31,721 nt of DNA, from positions 1 through 31,721 of the forward strand of contig CAJUQO010000035.1 in the NCBI GenBank assembly GCA_910588295.1, read 5' to 3'. The DNA comes from an uncultured Lachnospiraceae bacterium. GTDB lineage: Bacteria > Bacillota > Clostridia > Lachnospirales > Lachnospiraceae. The notes beneath the pieces were generated by a model, which had not been told where the DNA came from, did not search any database, and was given only the letters and a program-made list of their open reading frames with translations. This document shows, piece by piece, positions 7,815-16,204 of the stretch. Within the stretch, counting starts at the first letter, position 1, and every line of letters starts with the position of its first letter. Both the position numbers and the translations under genes were made by a program.

Positions 7815-9173
7815 ATGAAGAAAAAACATGTAAAAACAATGTGCGGCCTGCTTACGGCCGCAGTGTGTTTGGCAGGATGCGGGAATAAGGCGCTGGACGG
7901 GACTCAGACGGTGCTGACGGTGAACGGTACGCAGGTGAGCCTGGGAACGGCGATGTTTAACCTGCGCTATCAGCAGTCGGAGATGCAGTCCTACTCTACC
8001 ATGATGTATTCCATGTACGGCATGGAGATGGGGGCGCTGTGGGATGAGCCAGTTGGCAGCAGCTCCGAGGCCAGTGAGGCATCGGAGGCGTCAGAGACGT
8101 CAGCAGCCAGTGAAACTTCCGAGACATCGGAAGCCGGGGAAGCATCCGGGGCATCGAAAACATCGGAGGCCGGGGAGGCTTCCAGCTCGTCGGAGGCGAA
8201 AAAGAATCAGACTTACGGGGAGCAGTTTAAGGATACCTGCATGGACGGCCTGGCAGATATGCTGCTTCTACAGGAACATATGGAAGAATTTTCCGTCGTG
8301 TTCAGCGAAGAGGATCAGGCGGCGGCGGATCAGGCGGCGGAGGCTTTTGTGAAAGCCAATGATGAAGAACTGCTGCAGCAGAATGGGATTACGGCGGCCA
8401 ATGTGGCGGAATATCTGAAACTGTATACGATCCAGCAGAGGATGCACGATCCCATGGTGGCCGATGTGGATAAGGAAGTATCCGACGAGGAGGCCGCCCA
8501 GTCAAAGATCACCTACGTGCGGCTGGCTACATCCGAGACCGATGAGGATGCGGTGAAGGAAGAGAAAAAGGCCCATGCGGAAGAGATACTGAGCGCTATA
8601 CAGGGCCAGGCAGATGTGGCTTCCGCCGATATGGAAGCACTGGCCACACCCATAGATGAAAATGCTTATACGACAGATTATACCTATGGGGCAGACGATG
8701 GGTCTCTGGCCGAGGCCGTCCGCACGGCGGCGGATACGCTGAATGACGGGGAACTGTACGGTTCCGTGGTCGAGGCTGACGGCGTCTATTACATTGTGCG
8801 CATGGACGCTAAACTGGATCGGGAGTCCACGGATCAGGAAAAAGAGAACATTATCTCGGAGAGGGAAGATGAACTTTACCAGGAGAAACTGGACGGCTGG
8901 AATGATGCAGCGGATGTGACGGTTAATGAGAAACTCTGGAACAAAGTTAAAGTGACGGATTCCTATATTTATACGGTGAAACAGGCGGAGAGTGAGGCCG
9001 ATGAGGTATCCGAAGCATCGGAAGCGGGAGCGGCGGCCAGCGAGGCATCGGAGGCAGGATCAGCGGCCGGTGAGGTATCCGAGACATCGGAGACGGGATC
9101 TGTGGCCGACGGATCGGATGCAGATACAGGCAGCGCGGCGCCGGATGCCGCCGGGGGCAGTACGGCAGAATAG
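7815..9173 (+). CDS. Parvulin/SurA-like foldase lipoprotein with Ser/Glu/Ala-rich tracts
   Basis: Protein of 452 aa. A short basic N-terminus and hydrophobic helix end in lipobox LAGC, with Cys22 as the predicted lipid-anchored residue, so it sits on the outer face of the membrane. Residues 32-75 resemble the start of a SurA/PrsA chaperone domain (VLTVNGTQVSLGTAMFNLRYQ). A low-complexity tract of repeated SEA/SET/GEA triplets (about 82-128) interrupts it. The chaperone part then resumes. A degenerate PpiC-like rotamase region (about 225-335) runs from SKITYVRLAT to GVYYIVRMDAKLDRE. A second SEA-rich tail fills about 395-452. This type of lipoprotein often follows mfd in Lachnospiraceae. It probably helps fold exported proteins; isomerase activity is not certain because the catalytic core is divergent. 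It has its own promoter upstream and an AGGAGG site 6 bases before the ATG. Confidence 0.78.
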   Translation: MKKKHVKTMCGLLTAAVCLAGCGNKALDGTQTVLTVNGTQVSLGTAMFNLRYQQSEMQSYSTMMYSMYGMEMGALWDEPVGSSSEASEASEASETSAASETSETSEAGEASGASKTSEAGEASSSSEAKKNQTYGEQFKDTCMDGLADMLLLQEHMEEFSVVFSEEDQAAADQAAEAFVKANDEELLQQNGITAANVAEYLKLYTIQQRMHDPMVADVDKEVSDEEAAQSKITYVRLATSETDEDAVKEEKKAHAEEILSAIQGQADVASADMEALATPIDENAYTTDYTYGADDGSLAEAVRTAADTLNDGELYGSVVEADGVYYIVRMDAKLDRESTDQEKENIISEREDELYQEKLDGWNDAADVTVNEKLWNKVKVTDSYIYTVKQAESEADEVSEASEAGAAASEASEAGSAAGEVSETSETGSVADGSDADTGSAAPDAAGGSTAE

Positions 9174-9314
9174 GTCTTTTTTGCATAGTCCGTTGTCTGC
9201 GGCGGAGTATTTGAATGCTCCCACCGGACTGCGGCGCGGGCCGGTTTGACGGGGGTTTTAGCGGCTGTCTGGTTCGATGCGCGCAGATCCTGGCATATAT
9301 GAGAGGTATAGGGC

Positions 9315-10145
9315 GTGAAGATAGAGGCAAGAATTATAAAAAGATACTGTTTCCGTGACCATTATGCGTTTCTCGTCATGGAAGCGCCGGGGATGCGGGA
9401 GGAGCTTCTGCTGTATATACAGGCTGATAACCGCGATGAGGTGATGTTTGTGCGGAGGCTCCCGAGCTGTACGCTGGACGATACGGATCGCCATCTGCGG
9501 GAGATCGAGGCCCTGGCCGACCAGGCAGTAAAGCAGTATGAAGAAGGCTGCGGCGAAGCGCCGGATCCCCCGCGCTCTGCCGGAGCGGCGCAAGCCGGAG
9601 AGAGACATGCGGCAGCGGGGCGATTTTCCGGGGCGGCTGCAGGAGCGGCGGAACCTGCCGGAACAGGTGGGAAAACGGCTGCGGTGAAGCGTATCCGCTC
9701 CGCCAAGGAGGAAGAGCGGGAGAAAACCCGCAGTCTGGCCATGCTGCAGAAAAACTCCCTGATTGACTATCGCTATAACCGGCAGGGAAAAGCGGTGAAA
9801 CAGATGCTGGAAGGCTCCGAGGAAGCGCTGGTTTCGGATGTATTTTCTGTCATTGCACTGGTGAACCGGCGTATGGCCGATGATATCCGGCCCCTGCTTT
9901 TATCCATGCTGCCCTATTACCACGACCCGGATTTTGATACGGAGTACCAGATGGCCAGGGATAAGGAGACGACCATCCGCTATGTGGTCAATGAGAACGG
10001 CCTGATCACGGCCTGTACGGTCAACGGCGGCCGTTACCCTCTCTGCCTGACGATTCTCATGATCCTGCGGCAGCTGGCAGAGCAGTCGGAGATGGGGATA
10101 GACGCCTTCCATGGCCGGATTATGGAGCGTATGGGAAACGGCTGA
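9315..10145 (+). CDS. Unrecognised cytosolic protein, 276 aa
   Basis: I do not recognise this protein. It starts with GTG 9315, 8 bases after a GAGAGG site. The N-terminal part (1-75) looks like a small alpha/beta fold with alternating charged and hydrophobic strands (MKIEARIIKRYCFRDHYAFL). Residues about 78-135 are a low-complexity Ala/Gly/Glu-rich linker that becomes strongly basic and acidic (RIRSAKEEEREK). The C-terminal part (about 140-276) is a compact domain with SLIDYRYNRQGKAVKQMLEG, a helical centre, and TIRYVVNENGLITACTVNGG near the end. No signal peptide or membrane helix is visible. It lies between the foldase lipoprotein and the SMS genes. Codon use matches the neighbours, so it is probably a real, vertically inherited gene. 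Confidence 0.7.
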   Translation: MKIEARIIKRYCFRDHYAFLVMEAPGMREELLLYIQADNRDEVMFVRRLPSCTLDDTDRHLREIEALADQAVKQYEEGCGEAPDPPRSAGAAQAGERHAAAGRFSGAAAGAAEPAGTGGKTAAVKRIRSAKEEEREKTRSLAMLQKNSLIDYRYNRQGKAVKQMLEGSEEALVSDVFSVIALVNRRMADDIRPLLLSMLPYYHDPDFDTEYQMARDKETTIRYVVNENGLITACTVNGGRYPLCLTILMILRQLAEQSEMGIDAFHGRIMERMGNG

Positions 10146-10231
10146 CCCGGACGTCGCTGTGTGCTGCGTATGAGCATTAAGCGGCCGGGAACCGTTCGCG
10201 GACGAAGGGCCGTTAGTTACAGGAGGATTAC

Positions 10232-10954
10232 ATGTTAGAGCTGAAAAATATAAGCTATGAGGTTGAGGAGCAGAACAGTAATGTTGCCATTCTGCGGGAT
10301 ATCAGCCTTACGATAGAAGACAAATTTGTGGCGATCACGGGGCCAAACGGAGGCGGGAAGTCCACATTGGCCAAAGTGATCGCCGGGATACTTACTCCCA
10401 CTTCAGGACGTATCCTGTTTGACGGCGAGGATATCACCGGGCTGGATATCACCGAACGGGCGAAAAAGGGCATCAGCTTTGCCTTCCAGCAGCCGGTGCG
10501 TTTTAAAGGGCTGACGGTCAGGGATCTGCTGACCATGGCTTACGGACGGAAAACCAGTGTGTCGGAAATCTGCGAGGTGCTTTCCGAGGTAGGGCTGTGC
10601 GCCCGGGATTACGTCAACCGTGAAGTCAACGCCAGCCTTTCCGGCGGCGAGCTGAAACGGATCGAGATCGCCATGATCATTGCCAGGGGAACCAAACTCT
10701 CGGTCTTTGATGAGCCGGAAGCGGGGATAGACCTGTGGAGTTTCAACAATCTGATCCGGGTGTTTGAGAAGCTGCGGGATGATGTGCAGGGTTCCATCCT
10801 GATCATTTCCCATCAGGAAAGGATACTGAATATCGCGGATAAGATCGTTATGATCGCGGATGGCCGGCTGGAGGCGGAGGGGAGCAGGGATGAGATCCTT
10901 CCGAAATTGTTAAATGCCCCGTCTGCCTGCAAAGTATTGACAGACAAGCTGTAA
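10232..10954 (+). CDS. SufC-like ABC ATPase of a minimal iron-sulfur scaffold system (SmsC)
   Basis: Protein of 240 aa. It shows the SufC pattern: Walker A GPNGGGKST (37-45), Q-loop region AFQQPVRF (about 84-91), ABC signature SLSGGELKR (135-143), Walker B with LSVFDEPEAGIDLWSF (about 156-171), and the H-loop in IISHQ. SufC is a soluble ATPase that drives conformational change of its SufB/SufD partner during Fe-S cluster assembly; it is not a transporter. No permease is nearby, and the next gene is a SufB/SufD-family scaffold, so the pair fits the two-gene SMS type found in many anaerobes. An AGGAGG site lies 6 bases before the ATG. Confidence 0.9.
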   Translation: MLELKNISYEVEEQNSNVAILRDISLTIEDKFVAITGPNGGGKSTLAKVIAGILTPTSGRILFDGEDITGLDITERAKKGISFAFQQPVRFKGLTVRDLLTMAYGRKTSVSEICEVLSEVGLCARDYVNREVNASLSGGELKRIEIAMIIARGTKLSVFDEPEAGIDLWSFNNLIRVFEKLRDDVQGSILIISHQERILNIADKIVMIADGRLEAEGSRDEILPKLLNAPSACKVLTDKL

Positions 10955-11078
10955 TCATAGGACGGGCGTGTGTCTGACAGTATGCGATTTTGGAACGCAG
11001 GTATTTTCAGGAGATTCCTGTGTGAAATTGCAAACACATGGAACCGTTACGATAAATCATAGAAAGAGGAAGATCGCC

Positions 11079-11999
11079 ATGGATTTAATACAGAAAAATC
11101 TGCTGGAGCAGATCGCGGGGCTTCATGAGATTCCCGAGGGAGCCTATAATATCCGTGCGAACGGACAGAGCGCCGGGAGGAATTCCACGGCCCATATTGA
11201 GATCGCCACCAAGACCGACGGAAAATCCGGTATCGACATCAGGATTCAGCCGGGCACGAAAAAGGAGAGCGTCCACATTCCTGTGGTGCTGAGCCAGAGC
11301 GGTCTGAAAGAGAGTGTATATAATGATTTTTTCATCGGGGAGGACTGCGATGTTACGATTGTCGCGGGCTGCGGTATCCACAATTGCGGCGTGGATATCT
11401 CTGAGCACAGCGGCATCCATACATTCTATGTGGGCAAAAATTCCCGTGTGCGGTATATTGAGAAACATTACGGCGAGGGGGACGGCCGGGGAGAGAATGT
11501 CATGAATCCCTCCACGGTGATCCATCTGGACGAGGGCGCCTATATAGAGATGGACACCATGCAGATCAAGGGGATCGATTCTACGGTGCGCACCACCAGA
11601 GCGGATCTGGCTGCCGACGCGACACTGGTGATCCGGGAAAAGATTATGACCCACGGTACCCAGACGGCCAAAACAGATTTTGAGGTGGACATGAACGGCG
11701 CGGGATGCAGCGCTAACGTGGTTTCTCGGTCGGTGGCAAAAGAACAATCCCACCAGATATTTCTTTCAAAGATCAACGGCAATAATCTGTGTGCCGGGCA
11801 TACGGAGTGCGACGCGATCATCATGGATCAGGCCAGCGTCAGCGCCATCCCGGAACTCACGGCCAACCATGTGGAGGCCAACCTGATCCACGAGGCCGCC
11901 ATCGGCAAGATCGCCGGCGAACAGCTGATCAAGCTGATGACCCTGGGGCTCACGGAAAAAGAGGCCGAGGAACAGATTGTGAATGGATTTTTGAAATGA
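11079..11999 (+). CDS. SufB/SufD-family Fe-S scaffold protein (SmsB)
   Basis: Protein of 306 aa, shorter than classical SufB (about 470). The core is a beta-helix typical of SufB/SufD: VHIPVVLSQSGLKESVYNDFFIGEDCDVTIVAGCGIHNCG, then SGIHTFYVGKNSRVRYIEKHYGEG. The conserved C-terminal helix carries SAIPELTANHVEANLIHEAAIGKI, with the Glu/His positions that in SufB-type proteins help hold the cluster. Cys residues in the AGCGIHNCG turn are possible ligands. I start at ATG 11079 because AGAGGA (11065-11070) lies 8 bases before it and the protein then begins like its relatives; an upstream in-frame ATG at 10968 would add 37 unlikely residues. It works with the upstream SufC-like ATPase. SufS, SufU and a separate SufD are absent from the window. 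Confidence 0.88.
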   Translation: MDLIQKNLLEQIAGLHEIPEGAYNIRANGQSAGRNSTAHIEIATKTDGKSGIDIRIQPGTKKESVHIPVVLSQSGLKESVYNDFFIGEDCDVTIVAGCGIHNCGVDISEHSGIHTFYVGKNSRVRYIEKHYGEGDGRGENVMNPSTVIHLDEGAYIEMDTMQIKGIDSTVRTTRADLAADATLVIREKIMTHGTQTAKTDFEVDMNGAGCSANVVSRSVAKEQSHQIFLSKINGNNLCAGHTECDAIIMDQASVSAIPELTANHVEANLIHEAAIGKIAGEQLIKLMTLGLTEKEAEEQIVNGFLK

Positions 12000-12069
12000 G
12001 ACGTTGCTGTATTGATCCGGATCACGCTCCAGATAGAGAAATACTTTCGCAAGGAAAAGACAGGCATTT

Positions 12070-12101
12070 TTGCAGAGCATCTGAATAATTTAGAGTATAA
12101 T
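12070..12101 (+). promoter_or_regulatory. Candidate promoter upstream of the CYTH gene
   Basis: A perfect TATAAT at 12096-12101 lies in the 190-base gap after the SMS pair. The best -35 candidate is TTGCAG at 12070-12075, but the 20-base spacer is too long for a strong promoter. A small GGGAAG/CTTCCC stem (12121-12126 and 12139-12144) lies downstream in the predicted leader. Only the -10 element is convincing. Confidence 0.4.
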
Positions 12102-12190
12102 GTTCATTGGAAAAAATGAGGGGAAGGGGCCGAAGCATCTTCCCAACCATACAGATTTCTTAAAACCTAAAAGAAGAAGGTACAGAGCGT

Positions 12191-13261
12191 TTGACTATGT
12201 TATGCCGGTGTTTTTTAAACAGAAAGGGATATCGGAGGCTGAACCTTACGGAACCGGAAGAATTTTGTAAAAGACTAGATGGCTTTCAGGGCGATGGGCG
12301 CGGAACAGATAGCTCTAAACAGGGGAGACTGGATCTGATTTGTTGTAAGAAAAAACTGCAAATGTATAAAACAGATCCCGAAAGCGATGTATACATTATT
12401 AACGCGAATGGTACGACTACCCGTCTTCGGCAGATCAAAGGCATCATAAACCGTCAGAACGAGGAATGCGTATTGTACCACTGCCGGGAATTCACTGAGA
12501 AGTTTTATCCGGGAGATAAGGAGCTGATCAGTCAGTTGAACAGGCAGTTTGATATTCAGAATTCCGTAGAAATCGAAAAAAAATATACTGTAGATAAAAC
12601 CGCGGATAAGGACGGGGTAATAAATAAAATCCTGGAAAAAGTGGAGGAGAGTGATTACAGCGTTACGGAGCTGGATCCTAAAACGCAGGAAGACGTATAT
12701 TTTGACACGGAAAATGAGACTTTGCGGAGAAACGGTTTTTCGGTGAGAATACGGGAATGCGGGGAAAGAAGATGCATTACCTGTAAGTACAAAGTGCAGA
12801 GTGAATCTAACGGTGAAGGCGGTCAGTTGGAGCGTTATGAAGCTGAAAGGGATATAGGGACGGGCGGACTGGAACAGAATGAGGAGCAGATCGATGAGGC
12901 TGTATTAACCCTTTTGAAAACGGAGAAATATGGAGCTGCCGATTTATTGCAATGCGTCAAGGTTATAAATAACAGGAAAAAATATGTGATATACAAAGAC
13001 GGTACAGAAAACAGACGGGCAGATGAGAGGTATGAATTGGTAGTTGACGATGTTCTTTATCAAAATCTGCTCAATCACAATACGGCAAAAGAAATGCAGA
13101 TTGAGATTGAATTGAAATCCAGGTATGAGACACGGATAAACATGAAGGGATTGACAGATTCCATAGAGGAAATAAGCGGGTTAGAAAGCATTACGGAATC
13201 AAAGTATATCAGGGCATTGAAATTGACAGAAGATAAAAGAGTGGAAATATCTGCTCGATAA
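12191..13261 (+). CDS. CYTH-domain protein with an unassigned N-terminal region
   Basis: Protein of up to 356 aa. The CYTH hallmark EIEKK (127-131, the ExExK motif) opens a triphosphate-tunnel domain. It continues with DVYFDTENETLRRNGFSVRIRECG and CITCKYK, and has Glu/Lys strands through QIEIELKSRYE near the end. CYTH enzymes act on triphosphates or polyphosphate and need Mg or Mn. The first 125 residues match nothing I know; they include DVYIINANGTTTRLRQIKG. The start is uncertain. TTG 12191 has AGAAGG 10 bases upstream, ATG 12197 is next in frame, and ATG 12362 would remove most of the extension. Base composition falls sharply here compared with the genes to the left. Its place just before the polysaccharide locus may be chance. 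Confidence 0.75.
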   Translation: MTMLCRCFLNRKGYRRLNLTEPEEFCKRLDGFQGDGRGTDSSKQGRLDLICCKKKLQMYKTDPESDVYIINANGTTTRLRQIKGIINRQNEECVLYHCREFTEKFYPGDKELISQLNRQFDIQNSVEIEKKYTVDKTADKDGVINKILEKVEESDYSVTELDPKTQEDVYFDTENETLRRNGFSVRIRECGERRCITCKYKVQSESNGEGGQLERYEAERDIGTGGLEQNEEQIDEAVLTLLKTEKYGAADLLQCVKVINNRKKYVIYKDGTENRRADERYELVVDDVLYQNLLNHNTAKEMQIEIELKSRYETRINMKGLTDSIEEISGLESITESKYIRALKLTEDKRVEISAR

Positions 13262-13337
13262 GCAGAATATTCAAAATAAATAATATAAAACCAGAAAAAA
13301 GCCTGACAAAATATAAAAAAGATTGACATGTTAGGGC

Positions 13338-13366
13338 TTGAAATAAAGAGAAAAGTAGTATACTAT
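13338..13366 (+). promoter_or_regulatory. AT-rich promoter region of the polysaccharide locus
   Basis: The 161-base gap before the first polysaccharide gene is very AT-rich. TTGAAA (13338-13343) is followed after 15 bases by TATACT (13359-13364) or after 17 bases by TACTAT (13361-13366). A further TTGACA occurs at 13323-13328 but is too far from either -10. A short inverted repeat, CGAAT (13380-13384) and ATTCG (13393-13397), lies in the predicted leader and could be a regulatory hairpin. Confidence 0.5.
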
Positions 13367-13422
13367 ATATAAAATATAGCGAATGTTGTCTGATTCGTTA
13401 CTATCGAGCAGGGGAGTGTGCC

Positions 13423-14838
13423 ATGTACGAAAGAAATATAAGGAGCTGGCTGAAGCATCTCGATTTCATCCTGCTGGATCTTATATCGATTGCCCTGTCC
13501 TTTGCAATAGCATATATCATTCGTAACTCAAATAAGGGGTTGTTGGGGGACGCATCTTACAGAAGTTTTTTTCTGGTGTTTGTAGGCTTTCATATATTAA
13601 TAGCGTTTTTCTTTCGGAGTTACAGCAACGTCATACGGCGGGGCTATCTGGAAGAAATCAAAGAGATCAGCAAGCAGAATATGATCCTGATCATATGCAT
13701 ATCGGTTTATCTGGTATTTACCAAACAGTCGGAGGCATATTCTCGTTTGTTTCTGGGGTATTTCTGTGTCGGCAATGAGTTGCTCATGATATTACTTCGC
13801 TGTATGTGGAAGCAAGTTGTGCGTTCAAAGTTGAATAAGCCGGATAATCAGAGCCAGTTGCTGGTGGTTTCCACCCGCTCACAGGCGGAGGCCTGTATTG
13901 CAGGCTTACAAAGAGACCGTTATCAGCCCTTTCATATTGCGGGAATTGCGGTGATGGATGAGACAGAGGATATCGCGTCCATTGCAGGGGTGCCGGTTGT
14001 TGCCGATGCGGACAGCCTGATGGAATATGTGCGGCTGAATGTTGTGGATCAGGTTCTGATTCAGGCGGGACAGGCGGCGGACGTCATAAAGGCTTTGGCG
14101 GATCAGTTCCTGGATATGGGCGTGGTGGTGCATCTGGGGTTGGAACAGCCCTTTGAGACCCTTCCTCATAAGCAGATCCACCGGCTGGGGGACTGGACGG
14201 TGATTTCAAGCAGTATTCAGGCGGCCAGCATGATGGAGCTTTTCCTGAAACGGGTTATGGATATCTGCGGGGCGCTGGTCGGACTGTTTATTACGGCTAT
14301 AGCTTTTGTGCTTGTTGCGCCGGCTATTTATTTTAAATCTCCGGGGCCCATCTTTTTTTCTCAGCATCGGATGGGCAAAAATGGGCGGAAGTTTAGAATC
14401 TATAAGTTCCGTTCCATGTACATGGATGCAGAAGAACGCAAAAAAGAGCTCATGGAGCAAAATAAGATGCAGGGATTGATGTTTAAAATGGATGACGATC
14501 CCCGTATTATTAAAGGTGTTGGCCATTTTATACGCAATACAAGTATTGATGAACTGCCTCAGTTCTGGAATATTTTGAAAGGCGATATGAGCCTGGTGGG
14601 TACACGGCCACCGACGGTGGATGAGTTCGAGCGGTATGAGCTTCATCATAAAGTGCGCCTGAGTTTCCGCCCGGGGCTTACCGGAATGTGGCAGGTGAGC
14701 GGCCGCAGCGATATCACGGATTTTGAGGAAGTGGTGCGGCTGGACGAGACATATATTGCGGAATGGAGTATTCTGCTGGACATAAAAATATTGCTGAAAA
14801 CCATAAAAGTGGTTTTGATGCGTCAGGGTTCGGAATAG
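13423..14838 (+). CDS. Polyprenyl-phosphate glycosylphosphotransferase, initiating enzyme of polysaccharide synthesis
   Basis: Protein of 471 aa. It should transfer a hexose-1-phosphate (or acetamido-sugar phosphate) from a nucleotide sugar to undecaprenyl phosphate, starting repeat-unit assembly on the inner membrane face. The N-terminus has a group of membrane helices (about 10-120). A nucleotide-binding-like middle domain (about 140-250) and a further helix near 285-310 follow. The C-terminal catalytic bacterial sugar transferase domain contains HRMGKNGRKFRIYKFRSM, RNTSIDELPQFWNILKGDMSLVGTRPP and FRPGLTGMWQVSGRS. These are the signature blocks of the WbaP/CpsE class, and the length matches the long (membrane plus CoA-binding-like) form. 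GGGGAG lies 6-7 bases before the ATG. It is the first gene of a cluster that runs at least to the flippase and probably to 27.4 kb. The exact sugar cannot be read from the sequence. Confidence 0.92.
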   Translation: MYERNIRSWLKHLDFILLDLISIALSFAIAYIIRNSNKGLLGDASYRSFFLVFVGFHILIAFFFRSYSNVIRRGYLEEIKEISKQNMILIICISVYLVFTKQSEAYSRLFLGYFCVGNELLMILLRCMWKQVVRSKLNKPDNQSQLLVVSTRSQAEACIAGLQRDRYQPFHIAGIAVMDETEDIASIAGVPVVADADSLMEYVRLNVVDQVLIQAGQAADVIKALADQFLDMGVVVHLGLEQPFETLPHKQIHRLGDWTVISSSIQAASMMELFLKRVMDICGALVGLFITAIAFVLVAPAIYFKSPGPIFFSQHRMGKNGRKFRIYKFRSMYMDAEERKKELMEQNKMQGLMFKMDDDPRIIKGVGHFIRNTSIDELPQFWNILKGDMSLVGTRPPTVDEFERYELHHKVRLSFRPGLTGMWQVSGRSDITDFEEVVRLDETYIAEWSILLDIKILLKTIKVVLMRQGSE

Positions 14839-14989
14839 AAGAAAAATGCAATGTATAAATTTGGTTTGCCGAGGGCAAGATGGTAGTACAGGATGGGCTG
14901 TTGATAAATTGGTTGCATTGACAGATGTTTAGGCGAAGGTTTCAGTGGCAAAGAGGATCTATTTTTTGCGCCAAAAAGAGGTGACAGAC

Positions 14990-16144
14990 GTGAAGGCAAG
15001 GGAACCGATCAGAGTTGCCCAGATTATGGGGAAGCTGTGGGGCGGCGGGGTAGAATCCGTTGTATTTAATTATTACCGTGCAATAGATAAAAATAAAATT
15101 CAATTTGATTTTTATTATGATTCGGACTCTACGGTTGCGCCTCCCCCGGAGCTTATTGCAATGGGGGCGAATTTTTATGAAATCCCCCCCTATCAGAAAG
15201 TGGCATCTTACTGCAGTACGCTCAAAAAAATTTTAAAGGGAAAAAAATATACTATTGTTCATTCCCATATCAATACATTAAGCGTGATCCCACTGTTCAT
15301 AGCCTGGACCGAAAAGGTTCCTGTCAGGATCGCACATAACCATAGTGTGCCTGGCGGAAAAGAATTTTCAAGAAATGCATTAAAAAACTTTTTAAGAAAA
15401 TTCTCAAAATTATTCCCCACCGATTATTTTGCATGTTCTGAAAAGGCTGGAAGGTGGTTGTTCGGCAACCGCATGTTTGCTAATGGTAAAGTAATGGTTA
15501 TAAAGAATGGTATTGATTTTCAACGATTCATGCCCAGCGAAGAAACCATACAGGAAAAAAGGGATTCACTTGGATTAAAAAATAAGTTTGTGGTAGGGCA
15601 TATCGGCCGGTTTACCTATGCAAAAAATCATAAGTTTCTTTTTGAAATCTTTGCGGAAATATTAAAACAAAAAGAAAATGCCAGGCTTGTGCTAGTCGGG
15701 GACGGTGAGCTGCGTGCAGAATTAAAAAAACAGGCAGAGACTTTGGGCATACTCGGGCATATTGTTTTTACAGGACAAGTATCCGATCCTGAAAATTATT
15801 ATCGCCTGGCTGATATTATGATTTTCCCTTCCTTTTTTGAAGGGTTATCGTTAACCACCATCGAAAGCCAGGCGGCAGGCGTTCCCGTGGCTGTATCGGA
15901 GGCGATTCCGGAAGAAGCAGTAATCAGCAATGGATGTAAACGCATGTCCCTGCGGGACGGTGCGAAAATATGGGCCCAGGAATGTATTCAGTTATCAGAG
16001 GTTCGTGTCAATTTGACCGACCAAAGCAGAGCGTATGATATCAGCCGCTGCTCGCAATGGTTGGCTGGATGGTATTGCCAGCGGATCCAAAAATATGAAA
16101 CAGGAGAACGATCCTGTCCGCCTCAGAATATATGGCAGAGATAA
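14990..16144 (+). CDS. GT4-type glycosyltransferase
   Basis: Protein of about 384 aa with a GT-B fold of family GT4 (retaining). The N-terminal domain opens with IRVAQIMGKLWGGGVESVVFNYYR, the glycine-rich acceptor-side loop. HSHINTLSVIPLF and RIAHNHSVP are typical of the EPS-associated GT4 group. The donor domain has VVGHIGRFTYAKNHKF, and FEGLSLTTIESQAAGVPVAVSE carries the E-x7-E motif. It probably adds the second sugar of the repeat unit on the cytosolic face. GTG 14990 has AGAGGTG 6 bases upstream, and the protein then begins like its relatives; GTG 14945 is an in-frame alternative with a weaker GAAGG site. The 106-base gap before it holds no gene I can support. Confidence 0.88.
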   Translation: MKAREPIRVAQIMGKLWGGGVESVVFNYYRAIDKNKIQFDFYYDSDSTVAPPPELIAMGANFYEIPPYQKVASYCSTLKKILKGKKYTIVHSHINTLSVIPLFIAWTEKVPVRIAHNHSVPGGKEFSRNALKNFLRKFSKLFPTDYFACSEKAGRWLFGNRMFANGKVMVIKNGIDFQRFMPSEETIQEKRDSLGLKNKFVVGHIGRFTYAKNHKFLFEIFAEILKQKENARLVLVGDGELRAELKKQAETLGILGHIVFTGQVSDPENYYRLADIMIFPSFFEGLSLTTIESQAAGVPVAVSEAIPEEAVISNGCKRMSLRDGAKIWAQECIQLSEVRVNLTDQSRAYDISRCSQWLAGWYCQRIQKYETGERSCPPQNIWQR

Positions 16145-16147
16145 CAT

Positions 16148-16168
16148 CTGGCTGCAGGGTTCAGCCAG
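16148..16168. other. Seven-base-pair hairpin between two glycosyltransferase genes
   Basis: CTGGCTG (16148-16154) and CAGCCAG (16162-16168) form a perfect stem with a 7-base loop, three bases after the GT4 stop. No T-run follows on either strand, so it is not a standard terminator. It could pace or stabilise the mRNA between these genes. Confidence 0.4.
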
Positions 16169-16204
16169 TAGAAATACAAAAAAAGTTGTCAGAGGGAGAC
16201 TGAT

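Noticed and set aside
8057..8200. Short tandem repeats that could suggest a CRISPR or minisatellite
   Set aside because: The units are coding SEA/SET triplets with variable codons and no spacers; they belong to the lipoprotein gene.
9126..9187. Terminator at the end of the foldase lipoprotein gene, using the TTTTTT at 9178-9183
   Set aside because: Possible stems (TGCC/GGCA) are short, inside the coding end and separated from the T-run by more than 15 bases.
12191..13261. Call as a VTC-type polyphosphate polymerase
   Set aside because: The ExExK start and short triphosphate-tunnel domain fit CYTH better; VTC-type membrane or SPX parts are missing.
14839..14989. Small gene between the initiating transferase and the first GT4
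   Set aside because: Only very short frames occur, none with both a ribosome site and a credible protein.
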